Positions 1-6,717 of a stretch of DNA of 9,446 bases are shown piece after piece. The stretch lies in NCBI GenBank assembly GCA_030640695.1, contig DAOWIX010000174.1:1-9446 (forward strand), in the 5' to 3' direction. The translations under genes and the position numbers were made by a program. Every line of letters starts with the position of its first letter. The stretch's first letter is position 1. This stretch comes from Deltaproteobacteria bacterium. Lineage in GTDB: Bacteria; Desulfobacterota; Anaeroferrophillalia; Anaeroferrophillales; Tharpellaceae. Below the pieces are notes generated by a model that made no database searches, had not been told where the DNA came from, and saw nothing but the letters and a program-made list of their open reading frames with translations.

Positions 1-415
1 CATCCATCTCGAAAAGGAAAAATTCGCACTCGGTTCCGACATTCATTGTGTAACCCATCTTTGCAGCGGCCGCCATCACCCGTTTGAGATTGACCCGGGG
101 ACAACCGACAAAGGGAGTTCCGTCATGCTTATGAACATCACAGATAACCCGAGCCGTTGCAACCCCTTCCTTGTTACGCCAAGGCATAACACAGAAGGTA
201 TCATAGTCGGGAATCAGGTACATATCGGATTCCTGAATCCGGGCAAAACCCTCAATCGAAGAACCATCAAACATCATCTGTCCATCAAGGGCTTTATTCA
301 ACTGACTCACAGGTATTGCGACATTCTTCATAATACCGAAAATATCAACAAACTGGAGACGGAAAAAACGGACATTCTCTTCTTCTACAATTTTTAGAAT
401 CTCTTCTCTGGTCAT
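1..415 (-). CDS. glnA: Glutamine synthetase type I, N-terminal part (cut by window edge)
   Basis: Cytoplasmic enzyme that makes glutamine from glutamate, ammonium and ATP. The first 138 residues are present; the gene runs off the left edge. Visible features are the beta-grasp N-terminal domain, the FDGSSIEGFARIQESDM block (residues 49-65, with Asp50 and the GSS loop conserved across GSI) and GTECEFFLF (128-136), whose Glu129 and Glu131 correspond to metal-binding residues of the family. The opening MTREEILKIVEEENVRF and the IEGFARIQESDMYL form resemble the GSI-alpha type of Gram-positives and archaea more than the adenylylated enterobacterial GSI-beta. This is an impression from motifs; the Tyr adenylylation site lies outside the window. 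The start is set by the ribosome site AAGGAG at 423-428, 7 nt upstream of ATG. It is the last visible gene of the amtB-glnK-rh-glnA run, 107 bp behind rh, and also has its own candidate sigma-70 promoter. Confidence 0.95.
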   Translation of the reverse strand, partial: MTREEILKIVEEENVRFFRLQFVDIFGIMKNVAIPVSQLNKALDGQMMFDGSSIEGFARIQESDMYLIPDYDTFCVMPWRNKEGVATARVICDVHKHDGTPFVGCPRVNLKRVMAAAAKMGYTMNVGTECEFFLFEMD

Positions 416-480
416 GCTATTACTCCTTTAGAAAAATTGGCTCCTAAACAGATATCCACTAAATTGAATATCCGCCCTTA

Positions 481-509
481 ACCATAATTTAGAACATTAA
501 TCAAGTCAA
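481..509 (-). promoter_or_regulatory. Candidate sigma-70 promoter for glnA
   Basis: On the minus strand, TTGACT (504-509) is followed after exactly 17 nt by TATGGT (481-486), 65 nt upstream of the glnA start. The -35 matches consensus at 5 of 6 positions and the -10 at 4 of 6. It would let glnA be expressed independently of the sigma-54 promoter in front of amtB. The region is AT-rich, so chance matches are likely. No GG-N10-GC sigma-54 pattern was seen in this gap. Confidence 0.4.
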
Positions 510-522
510 AGCATCATGATAA

Positions 523-1674
523 TCATAATTCAAATTCGTCAACATCTTCGTAGGGCAGGGTTTTACGACCCAACATTGCAATAATTTTCCCGACAATAAA
601 ACCGGTGGCAACGGCAACGATAATGGTCATAGCAATGCCAAGCATCTGACTGCCTTTGCTTAAACCATCGACAATAAAAATAGCTGATATACCACCCAAA
701 AGCCCGGGTAGGCCATGCAAGTTCATAACCCCGCAGGTATCAACACCTTTGATCAGGCTTTCAACCCTACTCTGCAAAACCGCAAAACCGAAGGTTGACA
801 GAGCACCAGCCAAAATACCGACTATAAACGCTTGGAGAAAACTTGCAACATCACAAGCGGAACCGATAGCGACACCGCCAGCCAGGGCGGCATTGGCAAT
901 GTCGGCCGCAGAAATTTTTCCACGCAAATAAATTGACGCAAAATAGGTGGCAATGGTAGCACCGGAAAGGGCTAAAATCACATTGATGGCGGTGTGGGGT
1001 ACAAGCCCAGGTGCAACCAGAGCTGCACAAAAACTGGGCCAGAATAACCAGAGAATCATGCTCCCGAGCAGGGAAAAACGGTCGCTGGTGAAGTCTGCCT
1101 CAACCGGCAAATCTATCTCTTTTTTGGTCGTCATCGTCATAATCACCCCAAGCCCAAAGAGGGCACCGAAAGCATGGATAACAATCGACCCTCCTGTATC
1201 GATAAATGCACCTGAAGGTATTAGTCCAAAACCGTTACCAAGAAGAAGCCATTCATTAAATGCGTAACAGGGAATAAAGAGAAGACCGAGAAGAATATAC
1301 TGACCCATTTTCAGTCTACCGAGAGGGGCTCCCGCACAGATAAGCAGGCTTGCAGCTGCAAACTCGGCCAGGATAAGACTATCAATTTCTGAACCTGAAC
1401 CACCTAAAACACCAAAACTATCTTTTAAAATATAAAGAGGAATCGCAACACTGACCAAAAGATAGGTTGCAGTTATGGCAGACCGACCATATTTTTTAAC
1501 AAATACCATGAGAAAACCAAAACCCGCTAAGAGCATGGCCATGATATGAATAGCCCGATTGTATTTTTGCACATCGACAACTTGGTCTAATTCAGCGGCA
1601 CCGACAATGCCGGCAAACAAAAAAAGAGTTGCTAAAGTCAGAAGTGATTTTAGAAAAGGGTGAGTTTTATTCAT
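523..1674 (-). CDS. Rhesus (Rh)-type ammonium channel
   Basis: Inner-membrane channel for ammonia/ammonium, possibly also CO2, of the Amt/Mep/Rh superfamily. The 383 residues resemble Rh glycoproteins rather than AmtB: NEWLLL (140-145), DTGGSIVIHAFGALFGLGV (159-177), LWLFWPSF (209-215), NAALAGGVAIGSA (261-273), DTCGVMNLHGLPGLLGG (312-328) and a C-terminal YEDVDEFEL tail recalling the FEDxxYW tail of animal Rh proteins. The twin pore histidines are His167 and His320, and the Asp of the first half-site is Asp159. Residues 8-27 form a cleavable signal peptide or first helix, followed by about 11 hydrophobic segments. One oddity is Cys216 where animal Rh proteins have Asn in the WPSFN motif. The start is supported by AAGGAG about 9-10 nt upstream. 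It lies 60 bp behind glnK and ahead of glnA, so it is probably part of the nitrogen operon. Rh assignment is firm; the transported gas is not shown by the sequence. Confidence 0.9.
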   Translation of the reverse strand: MNKTHPFLKSLLTLATLFLFAGIVGAAELDQVVDVQKYNRAIHIMAMLLAGFGFLMVFVKKYGRSAITATYLLVSVAIPLYILKDSFGVLGGSGSEIDSLILAEFAAASLLICAGAPLGRLKMGQYILLGLLFIPCYAFNEWLLLGNGFGLIPSGAFIDTGGSIVIHAFGALFGLGVIMTMTTKKEIDLPVEADFTSDRFSLLGSMILWLFWPSFCAALVAPGLVPHTAINVILALSGATIATYFASIYLRGKISAADIANAALAGGVAIGSACDVASFLQAFIVGILAGALSTFGFAVLQSRVESLIKGVDTCGVMNLHGLPGLLGGISAIFIVDGLSKGSQMLGIAMTIIVAVATGFIVGKIIAMLGRKTLPYEDVDEFEL

Positions 1675-1734
1675 AAAAAGAGATGTCTCCTTAGCTTACG
1701 TTAAAAGTTCTATTTCGACGAAAAAAATATTTGG

Positions 1735-2088
1735 TCAAATCGCCTGACTACCGCTCTCGTCTGTCCGGATCCGTATACAACGCTTCAACTCCGTCACAAA
1801 AATTTTACCGTCACCGATGCGCCCTTCGCCATGCTTAGCCGAACGCAAGATCGCTTCTATCGCGACATCAACAAACTCATCGTTACAAGCCATATCAAGC
1901 CTCACTTTAGGCAACAAATTGGGCATCACCTTCTGTCCACGGTAGAGGCGTTCGCTGTCGTGTTGACCTTGATGTTGTCCATGTCCGGTCACCCGACTGG
2001 TCGTAATCCTAGTTATGCCAGCCACAACCAACTCTTCCCTTACTTCATCCAGCTTATCGGGCTGGATTATCGCCGTAACAAGTTGCAT
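1735..2088 (-). CDS. glnK: PII nitrogen regulatory protein (GlnK/GlnB family)
   Basis: Small trimeric cytoplasmic signal protein that binds ATP/ADP and 2-oxoglutarate and, when next to amtB, normally plugs the AmtB pore when nitrogen is plentiful. The 117 residues show MQLVTAIIQPDKLDEVREEL at the start, the T-loop (about 35-53) with LYRG carrying Tyr49 (equivalent to the uridylylated Tyr51 of E. coli), LLPKVRL (58-64), the B-loop GRIGDGKIFV (89-98) and C-terminal CIRIRT (104-109). The T-loop is about three residues longer than in E. coli GlnB and rich in His and Gln (GHGQHQGQHDSE). Nucleotide-loop residues are intact. Its ribosome site (AAGGGG, 2097-2102) overlaps the amtB stop codon, and only 12 nt separate the reading frames, so the two genes are translationally coupled. 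I use glnK because of the amtB linkage; NifI-type function is not indicated. Confidence 0.95.
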   Translation of the reverse strand: MQLVTAIIQPDKLDEVREELVVAGITRITTSRVTGHGQHQGQHDSERLYRGQKVMPNLLPKVRLDMACNDEFVDVAIEAILRSAKHGEGRIGDGKIFVTELKRCIRIRTDESGSQAI

Positions 2089-2100
2089 AACGGTTTCCCC

Positions 2101-3465
2101 TTAATTTAGATTTATTAGTCCGTAACCGTGTTCGCCATGCAGGGCATGATCCATTCCTGACTTTTCGGCATTTTCCGGCAAACGGAAACCCACTGTTTTC
2201 TCAACCACGACAATCAGAATGCCACTAACGACTGCGCTATAAAGAATGGTTGCAGCCACAGCCTTGAATTGAACTAACAATTGCTGAACAACACTCCAAC
2301 TCCCGCCAGCCCCGGCCGCAGCATCCTGCATCCAGCTTTCACGAATAAAGAAGACCAGAGCCAACGCCCCGAAAATCCCGGCAACGCCATGAATACCGAA
2401 GGCGTCAAGGCTGTCATCGTAGCCCAATTTTTCCTTAAGAAAAAGCCCGAGGTAACAAACTAATGACGCGCTCATACCGAGAACAATGGCCCCACCCGGT
2501 TTAACAACTCCTGCTGCCGGCGTAATCACGACAAGACCGGCCAAAATCCCGCTGACAATCCCCAGCGTCGTGGCTTTGCCCAGATGAACGGCCTCAATAA
2601 TAAGCCAAGCGGTAGCTCCGGCGGCTGCCGCAACTTGGGTCACGGTCAAAGCCCTAGCCGTATCCAGGCCGCTGGAGACCGCACTACCGGCATTAAAACC
2701 AAACCAACCCACCCATAATAAACCCGCCCCCATCAAAGTCATAACCAGATTATTGGGGTGCATCGCCGTACTCGGATAACCGCGTCGACAACCTAAATAG
2801 AAGGCGGCAACCAGACCACTGACCCCGGCTGAGATATGGACAACAGTGCCTCCGGCGAAATCGATGGCGCCGTCAGCTCCGAGATTAAAAATCCAACCAT
2901 CAGGAGCCCAAACCCAATGACAAAGAGGGTTATAGATCAAGATGCTCCAGAGCACGATATAGAGACAATAGCCACGAAAGGTGACCCGTTCGGCAAAAGC
3001 GCCGGCAATCAAGGCCGGCGTAATAATCGCAAACTTCCCCTGGAACATGGCAAAGACATACTCCGGCACCCCGCACTCCAGAATCACATCATCAATGCCT
3101 CGCAAAAGAAAGTAGTCGGGATTCCAACCGCACCAACCACCCAACACCCCCTTACCGAACGACATCGAGTAGCCAAGAACCACCCACAGTACCCCGATAA
3201 TTCCCATCGCCGCAAAACTGTGCATCATGGTTCCCAGAACATTCTTAGTCCGCACTAAACCACCGTAAAACATTGCCAGCCCCGGAACCATCAATAGCAC
3301 CAGGGCCGTTGAAGTCAACATCCAGGCCGTGGTGCCGGTGTCAATCGCCACGGCCTCCTCACTAGCCATAAGAGTTCCAGACAACAATAGGAGAAAAACC
3401 AGCCCCCCACAAATTGTCAATGGATCTCGAAAATGCTTTGTTAATCTTGCCACTATACTTTTCAT
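2101..3465 (-). CDS. amtB: AmtB-type ammonium transporter
   Basis: Trimeric inner-membrane channel that takes up ammonium. The 454 residues include a signal peptide (about 15-34, cleavage near LMASEEA), then GLAMFYGGLVRTKNVLGTMM (62-81), FQGKFAIITPALIAGAFAER (141-160) with a pore Phe, IDFAGGTVVHISAG (201-214), the family signature region with Asp202 and His210, WVGWFGFNAGS (251-261), and DDSLDAFGIHGVAGIFG (350-366) with the second pore His359. Eleven transmembrane segments after signal removal are expected. The length is normal for AmtB. The C-terminal tail contains the charged LPENAEKSGMDHALHGEHGYGL stretch typical of the cytoplasmic tail that contacts GlnK. The start has GGAGAGGG at 3468-3475 just upstream. 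It is the first gene behind a sigma-54 promoter about 50 bp away, so expression is probably nitrogen-controlled. Confidence 0.97.
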   Translation of the reverse strand: MKSIVARLTKHFRDPLTICGGLVFLLLLSGTLMASEEAVAIDTGTTAWMLTSTALVLLMVPGLAMFYGGLVRTKNVLGTMMHSFAAMGIIGVLWVVLGYSMSFGKGVLGGWCGWNPDYFLLRGIDDVILECGVPEYVFAMFQGKFAIITPALIAGAFAERVTFRGYCLYIVLWSILIYNPLCHWVWAPDGWIFNLGADGAIDFAGGTVVHISAGVSGLVAAFYLGCRRGYPSTAMHPNNLVMTLMGAGLLWVGWFGFNAGSAVSSGLDTARALTVTQVAAAAGATAWLIIEAVHLGKATTLGIVSGILAGLVVITPAAGVVKPGGAIVLGMSASLVCYLGLFLKEKLGYDDSLDAFGIHGVAGIFGALALVFFIRESWMQDAAAGAGGSWSVVQQLLVQFKAVAATILYSAVVSGILIVVVEKTVGFRLPENAEKSGMDHALHGEHGYGLINLN

Positions 3466-3514
3466 AACCCTCTCCAGGAAGAATTTAATTTTTCAGATAG
3501 TGCGATCTATTATA

Positions 3515-3529
3515 GCAGAGGGCGTGCCA
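3515..3529 (-). promoter_or_regulatory. Sigma-54 (-24/-12) promoter of the amtB operon
   Basis: The minus strand reads TGGCACGCCCTCTGCT, matching the sigma-54 consensus TGGCACG-N4-TTGCW at all fixed positions but one (C for the first T of TTGC). The invariant GG (3527-3528) and GC (3515-3516) are exactly 10 nt apart. Transcription would begin about 12 nt downstream, near 3503, giving a leader of roughly 40 nt before the amtB ATG. Sigma-54 promoters need an AAA+ activator, and one is encoded immediately upstream. Confidence 0.8.
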
Positions 3530-3623
3530 TCATCAATAAAAGTTTTATAAAAAATTTAAAACTGTCTAAAATGCTCTAATAGTTGACTGCAGAGGCTCCC
3601 CAACAGCAAATGAAAAAGACTTT

Positions 3624-3667
3624 CCCACAAAAAAAGCGGCACAATATTGTGCCGCTTTTTTTGTGGG
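3624..3667. terminator. Perfect 44-bp palindrome, bidirectional Rho-independent terminator
   Basis: The sequence is perfectly self-complementary over 44 bases: 22-bp arms meeting at AAT/ATT. The RNA on either strand forms a stem with GCGGCACA pairing to TGTGCCGC, flanked by seven A on one side and seven T on the other, so both strands end in a U-tract. It lies 120 nt behind the activator gene stop and 94 nt ahead of the amtB sigma-54 elements. It should therefore end transcription of the upstream operon before the nitrogen operon promoter. Confidence 0.9.
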
Positions 3668-3718
3668 ATGAGATGCCAGGGATACTCCCCTAACCTTCTC
3701 AGGCAAAAAATCTTTGTA

Positions 3719-3749
3719 TTTTCAACGCCTTAAATAATTCGATACATTT
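3719..3749. repeat. Imperfect direct repeat, copy 1
   Basis: Begins TTTTCAACGC and ends CGATACATTT with an 11-nt middle; copy 2 (3756-3782) has the same two ends with a 7-nt middle. The copies are 6 nt apart. They sit about 190-255 bp upstream of the amtB -24 element, a usual distance for activator sites of sigma-54 promoters, but the motif matches no NtrC or NifA site known to me. Confidence 0.6.
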
Positions 3750-3755
3750 TTGTTG

Positions 3756-3782
3756 TTTTCAACGCTAAGCAACGATACATTT
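3756..3782. repeat. Imperfect direct repeat, copy 2
   Basis: Shares TTTTCAACGC at the left and CGATACATTT at the right with copy 1 (3719-3749); the middle is shorter by 4 nt. It ends 5 nt from the stop codon of the activator gene. The variable middle between two fixed ends suggests either two half-sites with loose spacing or an old duplication. Confidence 0.6.
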
Positions 3783-3787
3783 ACGAA

Positions 3788-5320
3788 TCACTTTCCCACC
3801 TTAACCCCACTGTATTTCTTGTAGTTGATGCCATGATTGATAATCTTATACTGAATCACCCGCTTGGTGGTTCCTAACAGTTTTGCCGCCTTGGTCTGGT
3901 TGCCCCGGGTTTTTTTCAGGGCTTCGACAATAAGAGTGATCTCGTAAGCTTTGACCATAGATTGAAAGGTGGCTCCGGTCTCAGCGCCAGGATCACTCTC
4001 ATCACCCGAGGCCGCCACCTGCAGCGAGGGAGGCAGTTGATAGCCGTGAATAATACCGTCGGTGGCTAGAATCATAGCCCGTTCAAGACAGTTCTGAAGC
4101 TCTCTAACATTACCCGGCCAGTGATAGGAGATCAACATGTCGAGAGCCGAAGAGTCAATCCTGGAGATTTTACAGCCCATTTTTTCTCCCAACTTCTGAA
4201 CAAAGAAATCGGCCAAAAGAATAATATCGGCGCCACGTTCGCGCAAAGGTGGCAGATGAATGGGAAAAACACTCAAGCGATAGAAAAGATCGGATCGAAA
4301 ACGACCGGCAGCAACCTCTTTTTCAAGATCGCGATTGGTCGCAATAACAACCCTGGCATTGGTTTTAATAGTTTTGCCGCCACCAACCCGCTCAAACTCA
4401 CCCTCCTCCAGAACCCTAAGCAGCTTAACCTGGGAAGCAAGCGGCAGCTCACCGATCTCATCAAGAAAAATGGTGCCATCCTGAGCCAGTTCAAATTTAC
4501 CAATACGCTTCTCGATAGCTCCAGTAAAGGCTCCTTTCTGATGTCCGAAAATCTCACTCTCGACCAGATTTTCGGGAATTGCACCGCAGTCAAGTCGGGT
4601 CATCGGTTTATCACGGCGCGGACTGCGATAGTGAATTTCGCTGGCGACCAGACCTTTTCCGGTTCCGGTTTCACCGGTAATCAGTACTGTCGTCATGGTC
4701 TGGGCTACCTGATCGATCTGTTCAGCCACCAGACGCATCGAATTGGCATTACCAACAACGGTTCCCATCGGCCCATGCCGACCGATCGCTTCACGCAAAC
4801 GAGCATTCTCCTCCTGGACTCGACGAGTGTGAACCCGCGGCGCTAAAAGATTGGCGACAACCTCAAGAAAAGCGATCTCACCCGGCAAATCGGCACCCTT
4901 TGCGGCCCGATCGACCGACAAGGCCCCCACCGTTTGACCAGCAAATTTCATCGGCACACAGAGAAAGGCCAGGGTCGAACGATCGATCTCCCGCCGCGCC
5001 CCGGAACGATCGAGAAAAAGCGGTTCCTGATCAAGGCGGGGAATCGCAATTGGCCGCCCGGTAGCAACCACCCGACCGGTAATCCCCTCACCCAGACGAT
5101 AGTAAACAGGCTCCGAGGTATCGGGAATCCCATAAGTAATATCGACGTGAACCTGCTCAAGATCGCGACGATAGAGAGAGATCATACCCCGTTTCATACC
5201 GGTCAGTCGAGCCAGGCGCACCAAAATTGTCTCCATGGTACTCTGAAAATCACTCTCTCCGGCCAGAAGTTGGGCAATTTTCGCAAGTGCCGTAAAATAT
5301 ACCTGCAGTGAATCAGCCAT
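3788..5320 (-). CDS. NifA-family sigma-54-dependent transcriptional activator
   Basis: Cytoplasmic enhancer-binding protein that opens sigma-54 promoters using ATP. The 510 residues hold an N-terminal GAF domain (about 15-165) with the NifA-like run YRLGEGITGRVVATGRPIAIP (from residue 74). The AAA+ domain has Walker A GETGTGKG (216-223), the sigma-54 contact loop GAFTGA (263-268), Walker B GTIFLDE (282-288) and WPGNVREL (401-408). A Fis-type helix-turn-helix follows near 474-492 (NQTKAAKLLGTTKRVIQYK). The interdomain cysteine cluster of oxygen-sensitive NifA proteins is not seen. ATG at 5320 is chosen over the TTG one codon earlier: it overlaps the stop of the preceding gene as TGATG, with AAAGGA upstream. 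The gene sits at the end of the sugar-nucleotide operon and directly upstream of the sigma-54-driven amtB operon, its likeliest target. No nif genes are visible, so the NifA name refers to family, not proven role. Confidence 0.93.
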   Translation of the reverse strand: MADSLQVYFTALAKIAQLLAGESDFQSTMETILVRLARLTGMKRGMISLYRRDLEQVHVDITYGIPDTSEPVYYRLGEGITGRVVATGRPIAIPRLDQEPLFLDRSGARREIDRSTLAFLCVPMKFAGQTVGALSVDRAAKGADLPGEIAFLEVVANLLAPRVHTRRVQEENARLREAIGRHGPMGTVVGNANSMRLVAEQIDQVAQTMTTVLITGETGTGKGLVASEIHYRSPRRDKPMTRLDCGAIPENLVESEIFGHQKGAFTGAIEKRIGKFELAQDGTIFLDEIGELPLASQVKLLRVLEEGEFERVGGGKTIKTNARVVIATNRDLEKEVAAGRFRSDLFYRLSVFPIHLPPLRERGADIILLADFFVQKLGEKMGCKISRIDSSALDMLISYHWPGNVRELQNCLERAMILATDGIIHGYQLPPSLQVAASGDESDPGAETGATFQSMVKAYEITLIVEALKKTRGNQTKAAKLLGTTKRVIQYKIINHGINYKKYSGVKVGK

Positions 5321-6717
5321 CAATTAGAATCCTTTCCACAATCAGCGGAGATGGTGAGGCCAGCCGGAAGAGTTAAGGGCTGCAGCTTTTCATTTGCCAT
5401 CTCCACCCGTCCCCGAACTTTAATCCCGGGAGTAAAAGTGATGTCGCCCTTAACTTTAAAGGATTTACAATCAACCAAAGAAGGCACAGCGCCGGGAAAA
5501 CGCTGGTCAAAGTCGCCAAGCAAACGGTAAAAATCAGGGTCGAGGCTAACGACCGGTCCACTTCCGGCACCAGGGGCCAAAGTCACGGTAAAATCTTCTT
5601 TGAGAAGGTAAGCATCGGAGCGCACTGCAAGCAGATCGTCTGTCGTTTTAACCGGCGAAAAGCGACGTCGCGGCACCCTTAAGGCTTGAGCTCCGGCAAA
5701 AACCCCAATCGCTGCCCCCATAGCCGTCTCTAGCTGAAAAACTGAGGCCGATGAGGTATCTCGAGGGTCAACCGGTTTGCGGATACAGATCAACGGTAAT
5801 TCAAGAAGATTATCGCAGTCAGCCATTTTTTTCTCTAAAGCGACCAGGTCAAGCCACAAAGAGTTAGTATTAAAATATCTATAACGTTCTATATCCTGAA
5901 AAGCCTCCCGCTCAGCCGCCGGACATTGGGCCGCTTCACGCAGAAGCAGACCCCCATCGGTTTGACGCCGCGCCAGGTGCCCACCTTTGCGATCGGCTGG
6001 GGTACGGTCGGCAACCTCCATCATAAAAGGCACATGTTCTCGGACAAAATAACCAAGGATGGCAGGATCAAGTACGGCCCCGAGATTATCGGCATTACTG
6101 ACAAAGGCATAACGATAACCGGCCCTCCGTAAAGCCTCTAAAACCCCGCTGGTGACCAGGGCCGGATAGAGGTCACCGTGACCCGGCGGACACCACTCCA
6201 ATTCGGGAGATGGGGAATAGTTGACCGGCAACAAGTTTTCCTGACAAATCTTGGGGATTTTATGCTGGAGAAAATCACGTGGCAAACTGAAGTTCAAAAG
6301 TTCCGGATAGTTGTCAAGCAGAGCCAGGGAATCATGGCGCGTGGCAAAACTGTTCATGAGCAACAGAGGAACTTTGGCGGCCAAGGCTTGGCGGGCAATA
6401 ATATCAAGAAAGGTCAAACCCTCTTTCACAACCAGCAATGATTTTGCCCGCTCGAGCCCCATGCTGGTACCCAAACCACCGTTCAATTTGATCAGGACAG
6501 TTTCAGAAAAAGCCTGCCGACCAACCGCAACACACTCACTGTCGAGTTGCTCAGCATCCGGGAGCCCGGTCACCGGCTCAAGTTCACTCTCCGCAAGCTC
6601 ACCACTGTCACCGTCCAGAAGTCGCCGAAAGTAGAGTCCCAGAGTCTCGATAGCCAATTGCGGCATCCCGGCTTTCTGCATACGCTCAGCCAACAGCGGG
6701 AATTTTTCACGCAGCAT
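5320..6717 (-). CDS. UTP-glucose-1-phosphate uridylyltransferase, eukaryote-type (UGPase/UDPGP family)
   Basis: Cytoplasmic enzyme that makes UDP-glucose from UTP and glucose-1-phosphate. It belongs to the UDPGP family typical of eukaryotic UGP2, not to the bacterial GalU family. From the ATG at 6717 there are 465 residues. They contain the nucleotide loop KLNGGLGTSMGLERAKSLL (77-95), NSFATRHDS (122-130), CPPGHGDLYPAL (176-187), SNADNLGAVLD (207-217), EVADRTPADRKGGHLA (234-249), FNTNSLW (282-288), and a late RRFSPVKTTDDLLAVRSDAY (351-370). A C-terminal left-handed-helix-like segment (about 410-455) follows. The start at 6717 is preferred because AGGGAG lies 7 nt upstream; the in-frame GTG at 6750 has no such site and would overlap the preceding gene further. 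It overlaps the nucleotidyltransferase gene by 11 nt and the activator gene by 1 nt. The exact sugar substrate (glucose or N-acetylglucosamine) is inferred. Confidence 0.9.
   Translation of the reverse strand: MLREKFPLLAERMQKAGMPQLAIETLGLYFRRLLDGDSGELAESELEPVTGLPDAEQLDSECVAVGRQAFSETVLIKLNGGLGTSMGLERAKSLLVVKEGLTFLDIIARQALAAKVPLLLMNSFATRHDSLALLDNYPELLNFSLPRDFLQHKIPKICQENLLPVNYSPSPELEWCPPGHGDLYPALVTSGVLEALRRAGYRYAFVSNADNLGAVLDPAILGYFVREHVPFMMEVADRTPADRKGGHLARRQTDGGLLLREAAQCPAAEREAFQDIERYRYFNTNSLWLDLVALEKKMADCDNLLELPLICIRKPVDPRDTSSASVFQLETAMGAAIGVFAGAQALRVPRRRFSPVKTTDDLLAVRSDAYLLKEDFTVTLAPGAGSGPVVSLDPDFYRLLGDFDQRFPGAVPSLVDCKSFKVKGDITFTPGIKVRGRVEMANEKLQPLTLPAGLTISADCGKDSN

Larger units (their letters stand above)
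3466..3787. other. Regulatory intergenic region between activator gene and amtB
   Basis: This 322-bp gap has no credible gene. Read in the amtB direction, it holds the paired direct repeats (3719-3782), a segment with short self-complementary arms (3669-3703; TGAGA/TCTCA around GGGA-TAC-TCCC), the perfect palindromic terminator (3624-3667), a G+C-poor stretch with a 7-bp inverted repeat AGTTTTA/TAAAACT (3541-3563), the sigma-54 promoter (3515-3529) and the amtB leader. No TGT-N10-ACA NifA site was found. The AT-rich stretch just upstream of the promoter is where an IHF bend site would be expected, but no good IHF consensus was seen. Confidence 0.7.

Noticed and set aside
125..397. 90-residue open frame on the plus strand at the left edge
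   Set aside because: It is antisense to the clear glnA coding sequence and has no family resemblance.
3501..3517. TGC-N11-GCA spacing like an NtrC site
   Set aside because: It lacks the inner conserved bases and overlaps the -12 element of the sigma-54 promoter, so it is best explained by chance.
3698..3708. CTCAGGCAAAA resembling the 3' end of a glycine riboswitch aptamer (plus strand)
   Set aside because: The rest of the aptamer core is missing upstream, and no gene follows on the plus strand.
4121..4846. 241-residue open frame on the plus strand
   Set aside because: It is exactly antisense to the AAA+ domain of the activator, has no recognisable domain or ribosome site, and its length follows from the codon bias of the true gene.
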